From NCBI RefSeq assembly GCF_007786475.1, contig NZ_VNJJ01000009.1, forward strand, positions 127,050 through 182,985: DNA of 55,936 bases. The letters are read 5' to 3'. Below are positions 25,953 through 34,000 of this stretch, piece after piece. A program made the position numbers and the translations under genes. The stretch comes from Cohnella terricola. Its GTDB lineage: Bacteria; Bacillota; Bacilli; Paenibacillales; Paenibacillaceae. Position 1 is the first letter of the stretch; every line of letters begins with the position of its first letter. A model generated the notes under the pieces. That model did not search any database, was not told the DNA's origin, and saw only the letters and a program-made list of their open reading frames with translations.

Positions 25953-27371
25953 ATGTTTGATATTTTGCTATCGATTAGGGAGGAATCCGAGTCTCCTCTT
26001 TATTTACGGATATACAAACAGATTCGGGAGCGAATAACGTGCGGGAGCATCCTGGGCAATACGAGACTTCCTTCCGTAAAAGCGCTCCAGTTACAGCTAA
26101 ATATCAGCAAAACACCGATAGAAACGGCTTACCAAATGTTATCCGCAGAAGGATTCGTATATAGCAAACCGCGATCAGGATACTACTCGGTTAATATGGG
26201 CTCAGCTTGTTCTCCGGGAATCGACATGCCATCCGATGCAGGCACCCTGCAATCTCCCGAACAGCCGATGTTGAGAGAGTACGCGATTGATTTCCATCCG
26301 GGATCGGTGGATCATGATATGTTCCCGATCCGAACCTGGAAGAGAATGCTCAATCTTGCCCTGGAAGATTATTCGCGAAGCATCGGCAAGTCCGGGGATA
26401 TGATGGGAGAAATCGGATTACGCAGAGCCTTGGCCGATTATTTAAGGAGTTCTCGAGGGGTAGCGTGTTCGCCGGAACAAATCGTTATCGGCACGGGAAT
26501 CTCTTCCAGCATGGATCTGCTTGCTAAATTAATAGACGGTATTGATCACGTGGCCTACGAAGAACCGGGCTTTAAACAAGTAAGAGATCAGCTTCTGTCG
26601 CATGGCTATCGCCTCATCCCGATCCCTGTCGACAGCGAAAGCTTTCAAATCCAATCGTTAGAAGACAGCAAAGCTCATATGGTCTACGTAACGCCGTCGC
26701 ATCAATTCCCTACGGGGAGAGTCATGCCTTATGTCGAACGGGAGCGTTTGCTTCATTGGGCGAACAAGGGTCATGCGTACATTATCGAAGACGATTATGA
26801 CGGTGAATTCCGTTATTTCGGCAAGCCGATTCCCTCGTTGCAAAGCATCGATCGGCACGGCAGGGTGATCTATATCGGAACGTTCTCCAAAGCGTTTACG
26901 CCTGCGCTTCGCATGAATTATATGGTTTTGCCCCAGAGCTTCATGAGCAAGCTAACGAAAATGAGCTCAGGTTTATCCTGTCCGTCCCGTATTGAGCAAT
27001 GGGCTATGCAGGCCTTCATAGAACAAGGGCATTGGTATCGCCATATTCGCAGAATGCGGAATAAATATAGGAGAAAACACGATCAAATCATCGAATGCAT
27101 ACGGGCGATGTTCGGAGATAAGGTGGAAATTACGGGGCATAGCGCTGGGCTGCATATTCAAATCACCGTAAGAACGGAACTCGGGGCCAATGATCTGCTT
27201 ATGCTGGCAGCGGATAAGGGCGTTCGGGTGTATGACTTTAGACAAATGTGGATGAAGCCGAATGACGCAGGATATCCCAGGATTTATTTGGGCTTTGCTG
27301 GCTTAAGCGAATCGGACATGGATAAAGGCATTCGATTGCTAAAAGAAGCTTGGTCCGATATTTTGATTTGA
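25953..27371 (+). CDS. MocR/PdxR-type GntR-aminotransferase regulator
   Basis: 472 residues. The N-terminal GntR winged helix (about 1-70: PLYLRIYKQIRERI, RLPSVKALQLQLNIS) is joined to a fold-type I aminotransferase-like domain with DDYDGEFRY and the PLP-lysine motif GTFSKAFTPALRMNY (K313). MocR proteins sense PLP or an amino compound. ATG 25953 lies 8 nt after GGGCGG; a GTG at 25944 is too close. The divergent EamA transporter and the thioredoxin-like gene downstream each lie next to a TGACCAT palindrome, so they are likely targets. Confidence 0.9.
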   Translation: MFDILLSIREESESPLYLRIYKQIRERITCGSILGNTRLPSVKALQLQLNISKTPIETAYQMLSAEGFVYSKPRSGYYSVNMGSACSPGIDMPSDAGTLQSPEQPMLREYAIDFHPGSVDHDMFPIRTWKRMLNLALEDYSRSIGKSGDMMGEIGLRRALADYLRSSRGVACSPEQIVIGTGISSSMDLLAKLIDGIDHVAYEEPGFKQVRDQLLSHGYRLIPIPVDSESFQIQSLEDSKAHMVYVTPSHQFPTGRVMPYVERERLLHWANKGHAYIIEDDYDGEFRYFGKPIPSLQSIDRHGRVIYIGTFSKAFTPALRMNYMVLPQSFMSKLTKMSSGLSCPSRIEQWAMQAFIEQGHWYRHIRRMRNKYRRKHDQIIECIRAMFGDKVEITGHSAGLHIQITVRTELGANDLLMLAADKGVRVYDFRQMWMKPNDAGYPRIYLGFAGLSESDMDKGIRLLKEAWSDILI

Positions 27372-27400
27372 TCTCATCTGACTTGCGGATATGTCGATAA

Positions 27401-27424
27401 ACTGACCATTTAAGAATGGTCAGT
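27401..27424. promoter_or_regulatory. TGACCAT palindrome, operator and/or terminator
   Basis: ACTGACCATT and AATGGTCAGT around TAAG, followed by TTTTCCTTT. The hairpin plus T-run could end MocR transcription, but the half-sites equal those at 25893, so it may also be an operator for the next gene. Confidence 0.6.
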
Positions 27425-27468
27425 TTTCCTTTATATTTGCGATTAAAAGGAAAAGAGGGTGAAGATAG

Positions 27469-28086
27469 ATGGAAAAACAAATCAACTTAAAACATAAGAT
27501 AGGCAAAGGAATTTCGCCTCGACAGTTTATCGAGGGCATGCGGGTTAGGACGATGGAGCTCAGTCTGATCCCAAATACGAAGGAAAGAATGATCGCCAAT
27601 TACGAACATTTTACTTGGCCGAACGAAGAGGATAGAAAGTTTTTCTCGGGCTTGGGAGAACATTTTAACCTGGTCTGCTTGATTCTGTGCACGGATTGGT
27701 GTCCGGACGTGATATGGAACGTTCCCGTATTGTTTCGTACGATGGAGGAAGCCGGAATTCCGACCGAGGTATTAATTATGGAGGATCATATGGAAACGAT
27801 GGATCTGTTTCTGACGGACGGGGGGCGCGCCCAACCGATCGCGATATGGGTAGAGTCGAGTTCCGGAATCGTTTTGGGAAGATGGGGCGCGCGGCCTGCC
27901 TATATTCAGGAGGTCATGGATCGGTTTAAAAGAGAAAATCCAGATAAAGAAGCTTCCGACTATCAAGAGAAATTAAACGGGACATACCGTGAAATTGGGG
28001 GTCTCTATCATAACGGATTGCAATATCAAAAGGTCATGATCCAAGAATTAAAGGAACTGCTTGCGTCGTTCGGTCAAGTTGACTGA
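27469..28086 (+). CDS. Thioredoxin-like protein with a CPDV site
   Basis: 205 residues of the bacterial thioredoxin-like group often annotated Thioredoxin_9. The usual WCPDC of that group reads WCPDV (CTDWCPDV), so the resolving cysteine is absent while the attacking cysteine remains; a second cysteine three residues before it could substitute. This argues against ordinary disulfide reductase chemistry. It follows the MocR gene by about 100 bp, across the second palindrome, and is probably controlled with the EamA transporter. Cytoplasmic, no signal peptide. Confidence 0.7.
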   Translation: MEKQINLKHKIGKGISPRQFIEGMRVRTMELSLIPNTKERMIANYEHFTWPNEEDRKFFSGLGEHFNLVCLILCTDWCPDVIWNVPVLFRTMEEAGIPTEVLIMEDHMETMDLFLTDGGRAQPIAIWVESSSGIVLGRWGARPAYIQEVMDRFKRENPDKEASDYQEKLNGTYREIGGLYHNGLQYQKVMIQELKELLASFGQVD

Positions 28087-28223
28087 CAATCAAATAGAGG
28101 AGCGAATTGCGAACCGACGGTCAAGCGGACGAGAGGTCGATCATGCTACAGTAGAGGTGCGGAATCGAAGGCGGACACGTCGGCGATTTGGTCAAATTTC
28201 ACTACAAGGAGCGGGATCACCGA

Positions 28224-29630
28224 GTGAAGACGTTTATGGACGAACACTTTCTACTGCAGAACGAGACGGCGAAACGGCTCTACCACGACTATGCATCCAA
28301 GCAGCCGATCATCGACTATCACTGCCACTTGAATCCGCAAGAGATTTATGAAGATAAACGATTTGGGAATCTCGCCGAGATCTGGTTGTACGGCGACCAC
28401 TATAAATGGCGTGCGATGCGGGCGAACGGAGTGGAAGAAAATCTAGTCACCGGGGGACCGGGAGTAGAAGATTATGACCGTTTCCTCGCTTGGGCGAGAA
28501 CGGTTCCCTCGACGCTCGGCAATCCGCTATATCACTGGTCTCATCTGGAACTGAGAAGATATTTCGGCATCGAAGAGACGATTAACGAGAAGAACGCCCC
28601 GGTCATCTGGGAGAAGGCGAATGCGATTCTGAGATCGGAGGGCTTCTCCGTCAGACAATTAATCCGGGAGCAGCAAGTGAAGGTCATCTGCACGACCGAC
28701 GACCCTACCGATTCGCTGGAATACCACGAGGGAATCAAAGAGCTTCAGGAATTCGACTGTCTCGTGCTCCCGTCGTTCCGTCCGGACAAAGGACTGGAAA
28801 TCCGCCGGGAGACGTTCCTGCCTTGGGTTCGCAAATTGGAGCAGGTGTCCGGCATCCAGGTCGAAACGTTCGAAGGTTTCCTGGCCGCGCTGGACAGCCG
28901 GATCGACTTCTTCGCGAAAGTAGGCTGCAAAGTATCGGATCATGCTCTTGATCAAGTCATGTATGCCGATACGACCTTCGAAGAAGCTTCCGCCATCTAC
29001 GCGAAGGCGTTAAGAGACGAGACTCTGACGCTTGAGGATGAGCGGAAATACAAAACGTACACGCTGACGCATCTGGGTGAGAAATACAGCAAGCTTGGAT
29101 GGACGATGCAGCTGCATATTCACGCTTCCCGCAACAACAACGCCAAAATGTTCGCTCGCCTAGGGCCGGATACGGGCTTCGATTCGATTCACGACGGAGA
29201 GCTTGCCTATCCGCTGACGAAGTTGCTTGACGCCATCGACGCCAAAGCCGGTCTGCCGAGGACGATCCTTTATTCGCTGAATCCGAAGGATTACGAAGTT
29301 CTCGGGACGGTGATGGGAAGCTTCCAAGGCGGCGGAATTCCCGGAAAAATTCAACTCGGTTCGGCATGGTGGTTCAACGACACGAAGGATGGCATGCTGA
29401 GACAGATGAACGTTCTGGCGAATATGGGGCTGCTTGCCCGTTTCGTAGGCATGCTGACCGACTCGCGCAGCTTCCTTAGCTTCCCGAGGCATGAATACTT
29501 CCGCAGAATTTTGTGCAACATGCTCGGAGAGTGGGTCGAGCAGGGCGAGGCTCCGAATGATATGGAGCTACTCGGAGGCTTGGTGGACGATATTTGCTAC
29601 AAGAATGCTAAAAATTATTTTGGTTTCTAA
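28224..29630 (+). CDS. uxaC: Glucuronate isomerase
   Basis: 468 residues collinear with E. coli UxaC: FLLQNETAKRLYHDYA, DYHCHLNPQEI, GDHYKWRAMRANGVEE, TTDDPTDSLEYH, SDHALD and GMLTDSRSFLSFPRHEYFRR. It converts D-glucuronate to D-fructuronate, and galacturonate to tagaturonate. The frame is open from 28188, but GTG 28224 after AAGGAG (12 nt) gives the family N-terminus. No other uronate genes are adjacent, so this is an isolated member of the pathway. Confidence 0.93.
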   Translation: MKTFMDEHFLLQNETAKRLYHDYASKQPIIDYHCHLNPQEIYEDKRFGNLAEIWLYGDHYKWRAMRANGVEENLVTGGPGVEDYDRFLAWARTVPSTLGNPLYHWSHLELRRYFGIEETINEKNAPVIWEKANAILRSEGFSVRQLIREQQVKVICTTDDPTDSLEYHEGIKELQEFDCLVLPSFRPDKGLEIRRETFLPWVRKLEQVSGIQVETFEGFLAALDSRIDFFAKVGCKVSDHALDQVMYADTTFEEASAIYAKALRDETLTLEDERKYKTYTLTHLGEKYSKLGWTMQLHIHASRNNNAKMFARLGPDTGFDSIHDGELAYPLTKLLDAIDAKAGLPRTILYSLNPKDYEVLGTVMGSFQGGGIPGKIQLGSAWWFNDTKDGMLRQMNVLANMGLLARFVGMLTDSRSFLSFPRHEYFRRILCNMLGEWVEQGEAPNDMELLGGLVDDICYKNAKNYFGF

Positions 29631-29632
29631 GG

Positions 29633-29908
29633 CTAACTGTTTCCGACTTCGCCGTCTTTATCATGAACTCCCCGGTCTCCCGGATAGCCGCGGTCCATAC
29701 CTTCGTGCAGTTCTAAATTTTCGTAGCCGAACGCGCTGGAAGCCCGCTGATCGCTCTGCCATGGCGTCGTTTTGCCTAGCGATTGCGTAAGGATGGGGGC
29801 GCCGTAAGGACCTTCGGGAAATTCCTCGGGGATCAAGTCGTTGCGCTGCGATTCGACTGTGGCGAGATCGCCCTTATGTCGCTTTTTCTCCGAACGAAAC
29901 GGAAACAT
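29633..29908 (-). CDS. Small hydrophilic protein of unknown function
   Basis: 91 residues, charged and without hydrophobic segments, beginning MFPFRSEKKRHKGDL and ending in a glycine- and aspartate-rich tail. AGGAGG lies 7 nt before the ATG, better than the upstream ATG at 29929. It converges on uxaC with two bases between the stops. I know similar short proteins only from Paenibacillus-type genomes and cannot assign a role. Confidence 0.6.
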   Translation of the reverse strand: MFPFRSEKKRHKGDLATVESQRNDLIPEEFPEGPYGAPILTQSLGKTTPWQSDQRASSAFGYENLELHEGMDRGYPGDRGVHDKDGEVGNS

Positions 29909-29964
29909 GCTGAAACCTCCTGACGCCAAGTTGATTTCGTTAGCATGTCCGTCTCTTTCCGCAA

Positions 29965-30261
29965 TTAGTCGGTAAAATTGACCGCGCCCAGCACCAGCGT
30001 CAGAAATTGGGCAAGATCGGCGGCCTCTTCTTCGTTAATCCGGAACACCGATTCCAGCACGCCTTCTTCCTCCAGGTCGTCCGGGCCGAGGATGGCACTG
30101 CGTCCGTGCATCAAATCGGTGACTAACTTCTTGCCGTAGAACCGGTTCGTCGTTAAGATGGCGAGATCGAAACGCTTTAAGTTCGGGGTCACGAACGTGA
30201 CGTAGCGGGTTGATGTCTCTTCCGTCGAATCCGACAGAAAATCAAAATCTTTTAAGTTCAT
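29965..30261 (-). CDS. DUF3055 family protein
   Basis: 98 residues: a mixed alpha/beta small domain with YVTFVTPNLKRFDLAILTT and KLVTDLMHGRSAILGPDDL, characteristic of DUF3055, a conserved cytoplasmic Bacillota family of unknown function. TTAGGAGGA precedes the ATG. It lies 56 bp upstream of the small gene at 29633 and may be co-transcribed with it. Normal length. Confidence 0.8.
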   Translation of the reverse strand: MNLKDFDFLSDSTEETSTRYVTFVTPNLKRFDLAILTTNRFYGKKLVTDLMHGRSAILGPDDLEEEGVLESVFRINEEEAADLAQFLTLVLGAVNFTD

Positions 30262-30375
30262 CGATGAAGTCCTCCTAACGTCGCGGTGCTTGTTTTATTA
30301 TATCGGATCAAAGAAGTCTTGCCTAACCTGGATAATTTTGATAATCTGAGAATGTTCATGTTAGCTCGATTGAGG

Positions 30376-30412
30376 AAGCACCTCATCGCCGACCGGCGAG
30401 GGGTGCTTTTTT
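30376..30412 (+). terminator. Terminator-like hairpin with no gene before it
   Basis: AAGCACC...CGCC-GACC-GGCG...GGTGCTT followed by six T, in the 222-bp gap between the divergent DUF3055 and HRDC genes. On the plus strand it can only end a short leader or small RNA. Confidence 0.7.
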
Positions 30413-30483
30413 GCGTTTTCCGAACCGGCATTGCGCTTGAACGCTTAAGAATACGCCGTAGAAGCGGCCAAGGAGGAATCGGA

Positions 30484-31482
30484 ATGCAGATCGTTTTTTT
30501 GAATCAATTCGAACGAATAACGGGACAGGAAGAGGAAAGGGCGCATGTGTTCATCGGCGAGCTTCAGGGCGTATGGACGGCCGGATGGCGCGCGCTTCGA
30601 CTTGCGGCATCCGAAGTAGAGGACGTATGGTACGAGGGGATGAGCTGGGAGGAACTGCTTGCGGCATTTCGCCATGGCGTCGCCGGCAAGATGAGAGAAG
30701 GCTTCAAGCCGTTGCTCGACGGAATGCTTGAGGAAACGCCGTTCTGGGAGCGCAGTCCGGCGCTTCCTCAGCTCATGCAGTGCTACGCGGATTCGCAGGA
30801 AGCCGAAGAGGCGGCCGCGGCGCTTAGAGCCTGGAGAAGGACGAAGGCCACGGAAGAGAAGAGAGCGGCGTATTTAATCGCGACGAATCGGGAATTGCAA
30901 CTGCTGGCCGTATTTCTGCCGCAGACGCTAGACGAATTGGCGGAAATTCCCGGCTTCGGGAAAGTAAAGACGGAGAAGTACGGCAGCGAGATCGTGGAGC
31001 TGCTCGCCGGAACGGCAAGAAGCCACACTTATCCGCTGCAGGAATGGGTGCCGCTGGCGGTTAGCGAAACGCAATGGTCGGCTTGGCTGTTCCGAATCAA
31101 GGAAGAGAAATACGGCAAAGCGCTGGCCGGTGTGAAGGAGAAACGCACCCTTCTGCAAGCGATTCGCGAAGGCCGCACGCTCGTCGAATTGGAGAACGAG
31201 TTGAATTGTCCGAGACGCAAGTTGCTTGAGAGGATTGAGCGATTGGACGAGGAAGGTTACGATGTGCTCCCGGTCGTCGAGAAGGAATTGTCCGAGATGG
31301 CTTCCGAAGAAGCGCTGCGTATCGAACGGGCGATCGGGGAATTGGGGGACCGCTATTTGAAACCTCTGCTGCGCAAAGTATACGGAGAGACAGGCTTCAG
31401 CGATGAAGATCTGGAGAAGAATTACGAGAAACTCCGCATGATGCGCATCCGCCATAGAAGGGTCGTTATGAAGGCAGTCTAG
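30484..31482 (+). CDS. HRDC domain protein
   Basis: 332 residues from ATG 30484, 7 nt after AAGGAGG; the upstream part of the frame includes a terminator hairpin and is not coding. An HRDC domain lies at about 115-185 (RAAYLIATNRELQLLAVFLPQTLDELAEIPGFGKVKTEKYG, here cited as LAEIPGFGKVK), a nucleic-acid-binding helical bundle also found at RecQ C-termini. A helix-turn-helix-like region (LENELNCPRRKLLERIERL) follows. No helicase motor is present. Likely a DNA- or RNA-binding accessory protein. Confidence 0.8.
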   Translation: MQIVFLNQFERITGQEEERAHVFIGELQGVWTAGWRALRLAASEVEDVWYEGMSWEELLAAFRHGVAGKMREGFKPLLDGMLEETPFWERSPALPQLMQCYADSQEAEEAAAALRAWRRTKATEEKRAAYLIATNRELQLLAVFLPQTLDELAEIPGFGKVKTEKYGSEIVELLAGTARSHTYPLQEWVPLAVSETQWSAWLFRIKEEKYGKALAGVKEKRTLLQAIREGRTLVELENELNCPRRKLLERIERLDEEGYDVLPVVEKELSEMASEEALRIERAIGELGDRYLKPLLRKVYGETGFSDEDLEKNYEKLRMMRIRHRRVVMKAV

Positions 31483-31495
31483 GCGGCAACGAGAA

Positions 31496-31531
31496 GAGGG
31501 AGGCTCTGGCGTAAACGCCATAACCTCCCTC
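31496..31531. terminator. Hairpin between convergent HRDC and corA genes
   Basis: GAGGGAGG and CCTCCCTC with an inner TGGCG-TAAA-CGCCA stem; no T-run, so termination is plausible but not assured. Confidence 0.5.
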
Positions 31532-31543
31532 AGGGATTACCGC

Positions 31544-32479
31544 TCATAACCAATCCTTCTTTCGGAAGAAGTAAAACATTCCTGCGCCGATAAGGAACAT
31601 AAAGGCTAGCAATACGACCGAGCCTTTGCTGTAGTGCATGCCGGGAATGTAATCGAAGTTCATTCCGTAGATCCCCGTGATGAACGTCAAAGGCATGAAG
31701 ATCGTCGTCAGCGCGGTAAATACGCGCATGATTTCGTTCGCACGGTTGGCCAGGCTGGACTGGTAAGCTTCTCGTAAGTTGCCCATGAGATCGCGATAGG
31801 TCTCGAACGTTTCGTAGATTTTGACCGCGTTCTCGTGGATGTCGCCGAAGTACTTCTGCAGATCGTTATCGATGAGACGAAGATCCTTCTTATTAAGCGT
31901 CGCGATCAGATCGCGCTGCGGGCCGAGCGCTTTTTTCAGCCACAGAATTTCGCTTCGAAGGCCGATGATTTCGGTCAAGTGGGATTTCTTCGTATGCATG
32001 AGGATATCTTCTTCAAGGCTTTCGATCCGCGCTTCGATTCGGTCTCCGACCGAAAGGTAATTATCGATGACAATATCGACGAGATGGTACAGGAACCGAT
32101 CCGCCGTGTCGACTTCCTGTTCCCACAGAATCGGCTTGACGCTGCGAAGCTCGTTGATTTTCTGGCGGGTGACTGTAATCAGGTAATGGCGGCCGAGAAA
32201 CATATTCAGGGCGCGCAGGAAAATTTCCTCGTCGTCGAAACGGATGCTGTTAATGACGACGAAATATTGGTTTTCGTAAATTTCCAGCTTGGGACGCTGC
32301 TCTTCCTCCGTAAGGCAATCCTCTACGGCCAAGTCGTGAAGCTCGAACAAAGGCTGCAGAACGACGAGGTCGTCTACATCCGCATCGATCCAGTAGAAGC
32401 CTTCCTTAGGCGGCAAAAGCGTTTCGTTAATATCCTCGATCGGCGTAAATACGCCATTGTTAACCAATCTGATTTTCAT
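31544..32479 (-). CDS. corA: CorA-type magnesium/cobalt transporter
   Basis: 311 residues: a large cytoplasmic N-terminal funnel (about 1-245) and two C-terminal membrane helices with the pore signature YGMN, followed by the basic tail RKKDWL. It mediates Mg2+ uptake as a pentamer. AAGGAGCG lies 8 nt before ATG 32479; an ATG nine codons upstream is inside the leader. A sigma-A-like promoter at 32705-32734 would give a leader of about 220 nt that holds a short candidate gene. I found no recognisable M-box. Confidence 0.92.
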   Translation of the reverse strand: MKIRLVNNGVFTPIEDINETLLPPKEGFYWIDADVDDLVVLQPLFELHDLAVEDCLTEEEQRPKLEIYENQYFVVINSIRFDDEEIFLRALNMFLGRHYLITVTRQKINELRSVKPILWEQEVDTADRFLYHLVDIVIDNYLSVGDRIEARIESLEEDILMHTKKSHLTEIIGLRSEILWLKKALGPQRDLIATLNKKDLRLIDNDLQKYFGDIHENAVKIYETFETYRDLMGNLREAYQSSLANRANEIMRVFTALTTIFMPLTFITGIYGMNFDYIPGMHYSKGSVVLLAFMFLIGAGMFYFFRKKDWL

Positions 32480-32545
32480 TGGGATTCGCTCCTTTTGCAT
32501 GTCCAATTACGTTCATGCAGAAGCCGCCCCGCCGAATAAGCGTTC

Positions 32546-32644
32546 TTAGCCGAGGAGTCCGGACAAAGAATGCTTTCCCGATGCGGAATACGCTCCTGCG
32601 TTCCATATGCGATTTCCGACGGGCTTCGGTTTATCGCCTTCCAT
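32546..32644 (-). CDS. Candidate 32-residue peptide in the corA leader
   Basis: MEGDKPKPVGNRIWNAGAYS and 12 more residues (ASGKHSLSGLLG), then TAA. An AGGGGGG sequence about 10 nt upstream could bind ribosomes, and it lies between the corA promoter and gene. It may be a leader peptide, a small protein, or chance. Confidence 0.3.
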   Translation of the reverse strand: MEGDKPKPVGNRIWNAGAYSASGKHSLSGLLG

Positions 32645-32704
32645 GTCCGGCTTCCCCCCTTTTTTGTCCAATCCGAATTGCCGATAATTGCTGTTGACGT
32701 GTTA

Positions 32705-32734
32705 AGTATAATCCCCATCCCCCAGACCTTTCAA
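32705..32734 (-). promoter_or_regulatory. Sigma-A-like promoter for corA
   Basis: On the minus strand TTGAAA (32729-32734), 18 bp, TATACT (32705-32710). Confidence 0.55.
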
Positions 32735-32770
32735 GGAGAAATTAAGCAGAAACGAACAAGGATCGGTACC

Positions 32771-32799
32771 TTGACTGCCCCTTGATTTTCGGGTACATT
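32771..32799 (+). promoter_or_regulatory. Sigma-A-like promoter for the met operon
   Basis: TTGACT (32771-32776), 17 bp, TACATT (32794-32799), about 37 bp upstream of the SAM riboswitch. Confidence 0.65.
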
Positions 32800-32835
32800 A
32801 AGGATAGTTTTCCCGACAATCGAATAGAAATGGCC

Positions 32836-32950
32836 ATCTTATCAAGAGCAGGCGGAGGGACTAGCCCTATGAAGCCCGGCAACCGGCGTATCGCTTAGAC
32901 GCACGGTGCTAATTCTTGCGGAAACGTTTTGTTTCTGACAGATGAGAGGG
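32836..32950 (+). ncRNA. SAM-I riboswitch (S-box)
   Basis: Shows the S-box landmarks in order: CTTATCAAGAGCAGGCGGAG, GGACTAGCCCTATGAAGCCC, CGGCAACC, a variable hairpin, GCACGGTGCTAATTC and GACAGATGAGAGG. When S-adenosylmethionine is bound, the downstream terminator should form and switch off metA-metI-patB. Confidence 0.95.
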
Positions 32951-32972
32951 GCGCGCGTAACGTATCGGATAC

Positions 32973-33003
32973 ACGACCCTAATCTCATTTGGGGTCGTTT
33001 TTA
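32973..33003 (+). terminator. Terminator of the SAM-I riboswitch
   Basis: ACGACCC and GGGTCGT across a loop, then a T-run, 22 bp after the aptamer and 48 bp before metA. Confidence 0.85.
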
Positions 33004-33050
33004 TTTAGGTCGCCGAAATACGATTTTATGCGATAGAGGGGGAGAGTACG

Positions 33051-33983
33051 ATGCCGATCAAAGTGCCAGACAACTTGCCGGCGAAAGAAGTTCTTGCGGG
33101 AGAAAATATTTTCGTAATGGACGAAAGCGTTGCATACCATCAGGATATTCGCCCATTGCGCATAGCGATCCTGAATCTGATGCCGACGAAGGAAACGACC
33201 GAAACCCAGTTGCTTCGTCTTATCGGCAATACGCCGCTGCAACTGGAAGCGGTACTGTTGCATCCGAAAACGCACCTGTCCAAGAACACTTCCGCTGAAC
33301 ATTTGGCTAGCTTCTATAAAACGTTCGACGATATCAAAGACGAGCAATACGACGGGATGATTATTACCGGAGCCCCAGTCGAGCATCTTCCATTCGAGGA
33401 AGTGAATTATTGGGACGAATTGAAGGAGATCATGGATTGGACGGTCAACAACGTGACGTCGACCTTCCATATATGTTGGGGAGCGCAAGCGGGCTTGTAT
33501 CACCATTTCGGAGTGCCGAAATACCCGCTGGATGACAAAATGTTCGGCGTGTTCTCTCACGGCGTATCCAAACCTAACGTTCCGCTTCTCAGAGGGTTCG
33601 ACGAAATGTTTTACGTGCCGCAATCTCGGCATACGGAAGTGCGCCGGGAAGACGTCGCGAATCATCCTGGCTTAGAAATTTTATCGGAGTCCGAGGATGC
33701 GGGCGTCTACATCGCGGCGACTGCCGACGGCAAACAGATATTCGTGACAGGACATTCCGAATACGATTCACAATCTTTGAAGTGGGAATATGATCGCGAT
33801 AAGGCGAAAGGACTGCGCATTAACGTTCCGATAAATTATTTCCCGAACGACGATCCCGAGAAGTTCCCGGTATCGACATGGCGCGCGCACGCGAATCTGT
33901 TATTCTCCAATTGGCTGAACTATTATGTCTACCAAGCTACACCTTACGAGCTTGGCAAGGCAAATCAAAACACGTTGCGTTAG
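33051..33983 (+). CDS. metA: Homoserine O-acetyltransferase (MetA family)
   Basis: 310 residues of the MetA class. The nucleophile is C142 in [16 protein letters not shown], with the active-site histidine-glutamate region further on ([17 protein letters not shown]). Residue 111 is glutamate ([12 protein letters not shown]); established work on MetA shows that glutamate here selects acetyl-CoA while glycine, as in E. coli, selects succinyl-CoA. I therefore infer acetyl transfer despite the frequent succinyltransferase label. It is first in the S-box operon; AGGGGGAG precedes the ATG. Confidence 0.93.
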   Translation: MPIKVPDNLPAKEVLAGENIFVMDESVAYHQDIRPLRIAILNLMPTKETTETQLLRLIGNTPLQLEAVLLHPKTHLSKNTSAEHLASFYKTFDDIKDEQYDGMIITGAPVEHLPFEEVNYWDELKEIMDWTVNNVTSTFHICWGAQAGLYHHFGVPKYPLDDKMFGVFSHGVSKPNVPLLRGFDEMFYVPQSRHTEVRREDVANHPGLEILSESEDAGVYIAATADGKQIFVTGHSEYDSQSLKWEYDRDKAKGLRINVPINYFPNDDPEKFPVSTWRAHANLLFSNWLNYYVYQATPYELGKANQNTLR

Positions 33984-34000
33984 GGAGGCAATTCACCGAC

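Noticed and set aside
32694..32712. Plus-strand promoter TTGACG...TATAAT
   Set aside because: The two hexamers are only 7 bp apart, too close for sigma-A.
32476..32718. 80-codon minus-strand frame overlapping the corA start
   Set aside because: It overlaps the corA start, has no ribosome binding site and shows no protein-like pattern; the 32-residue alternative is slightly better but still weak.
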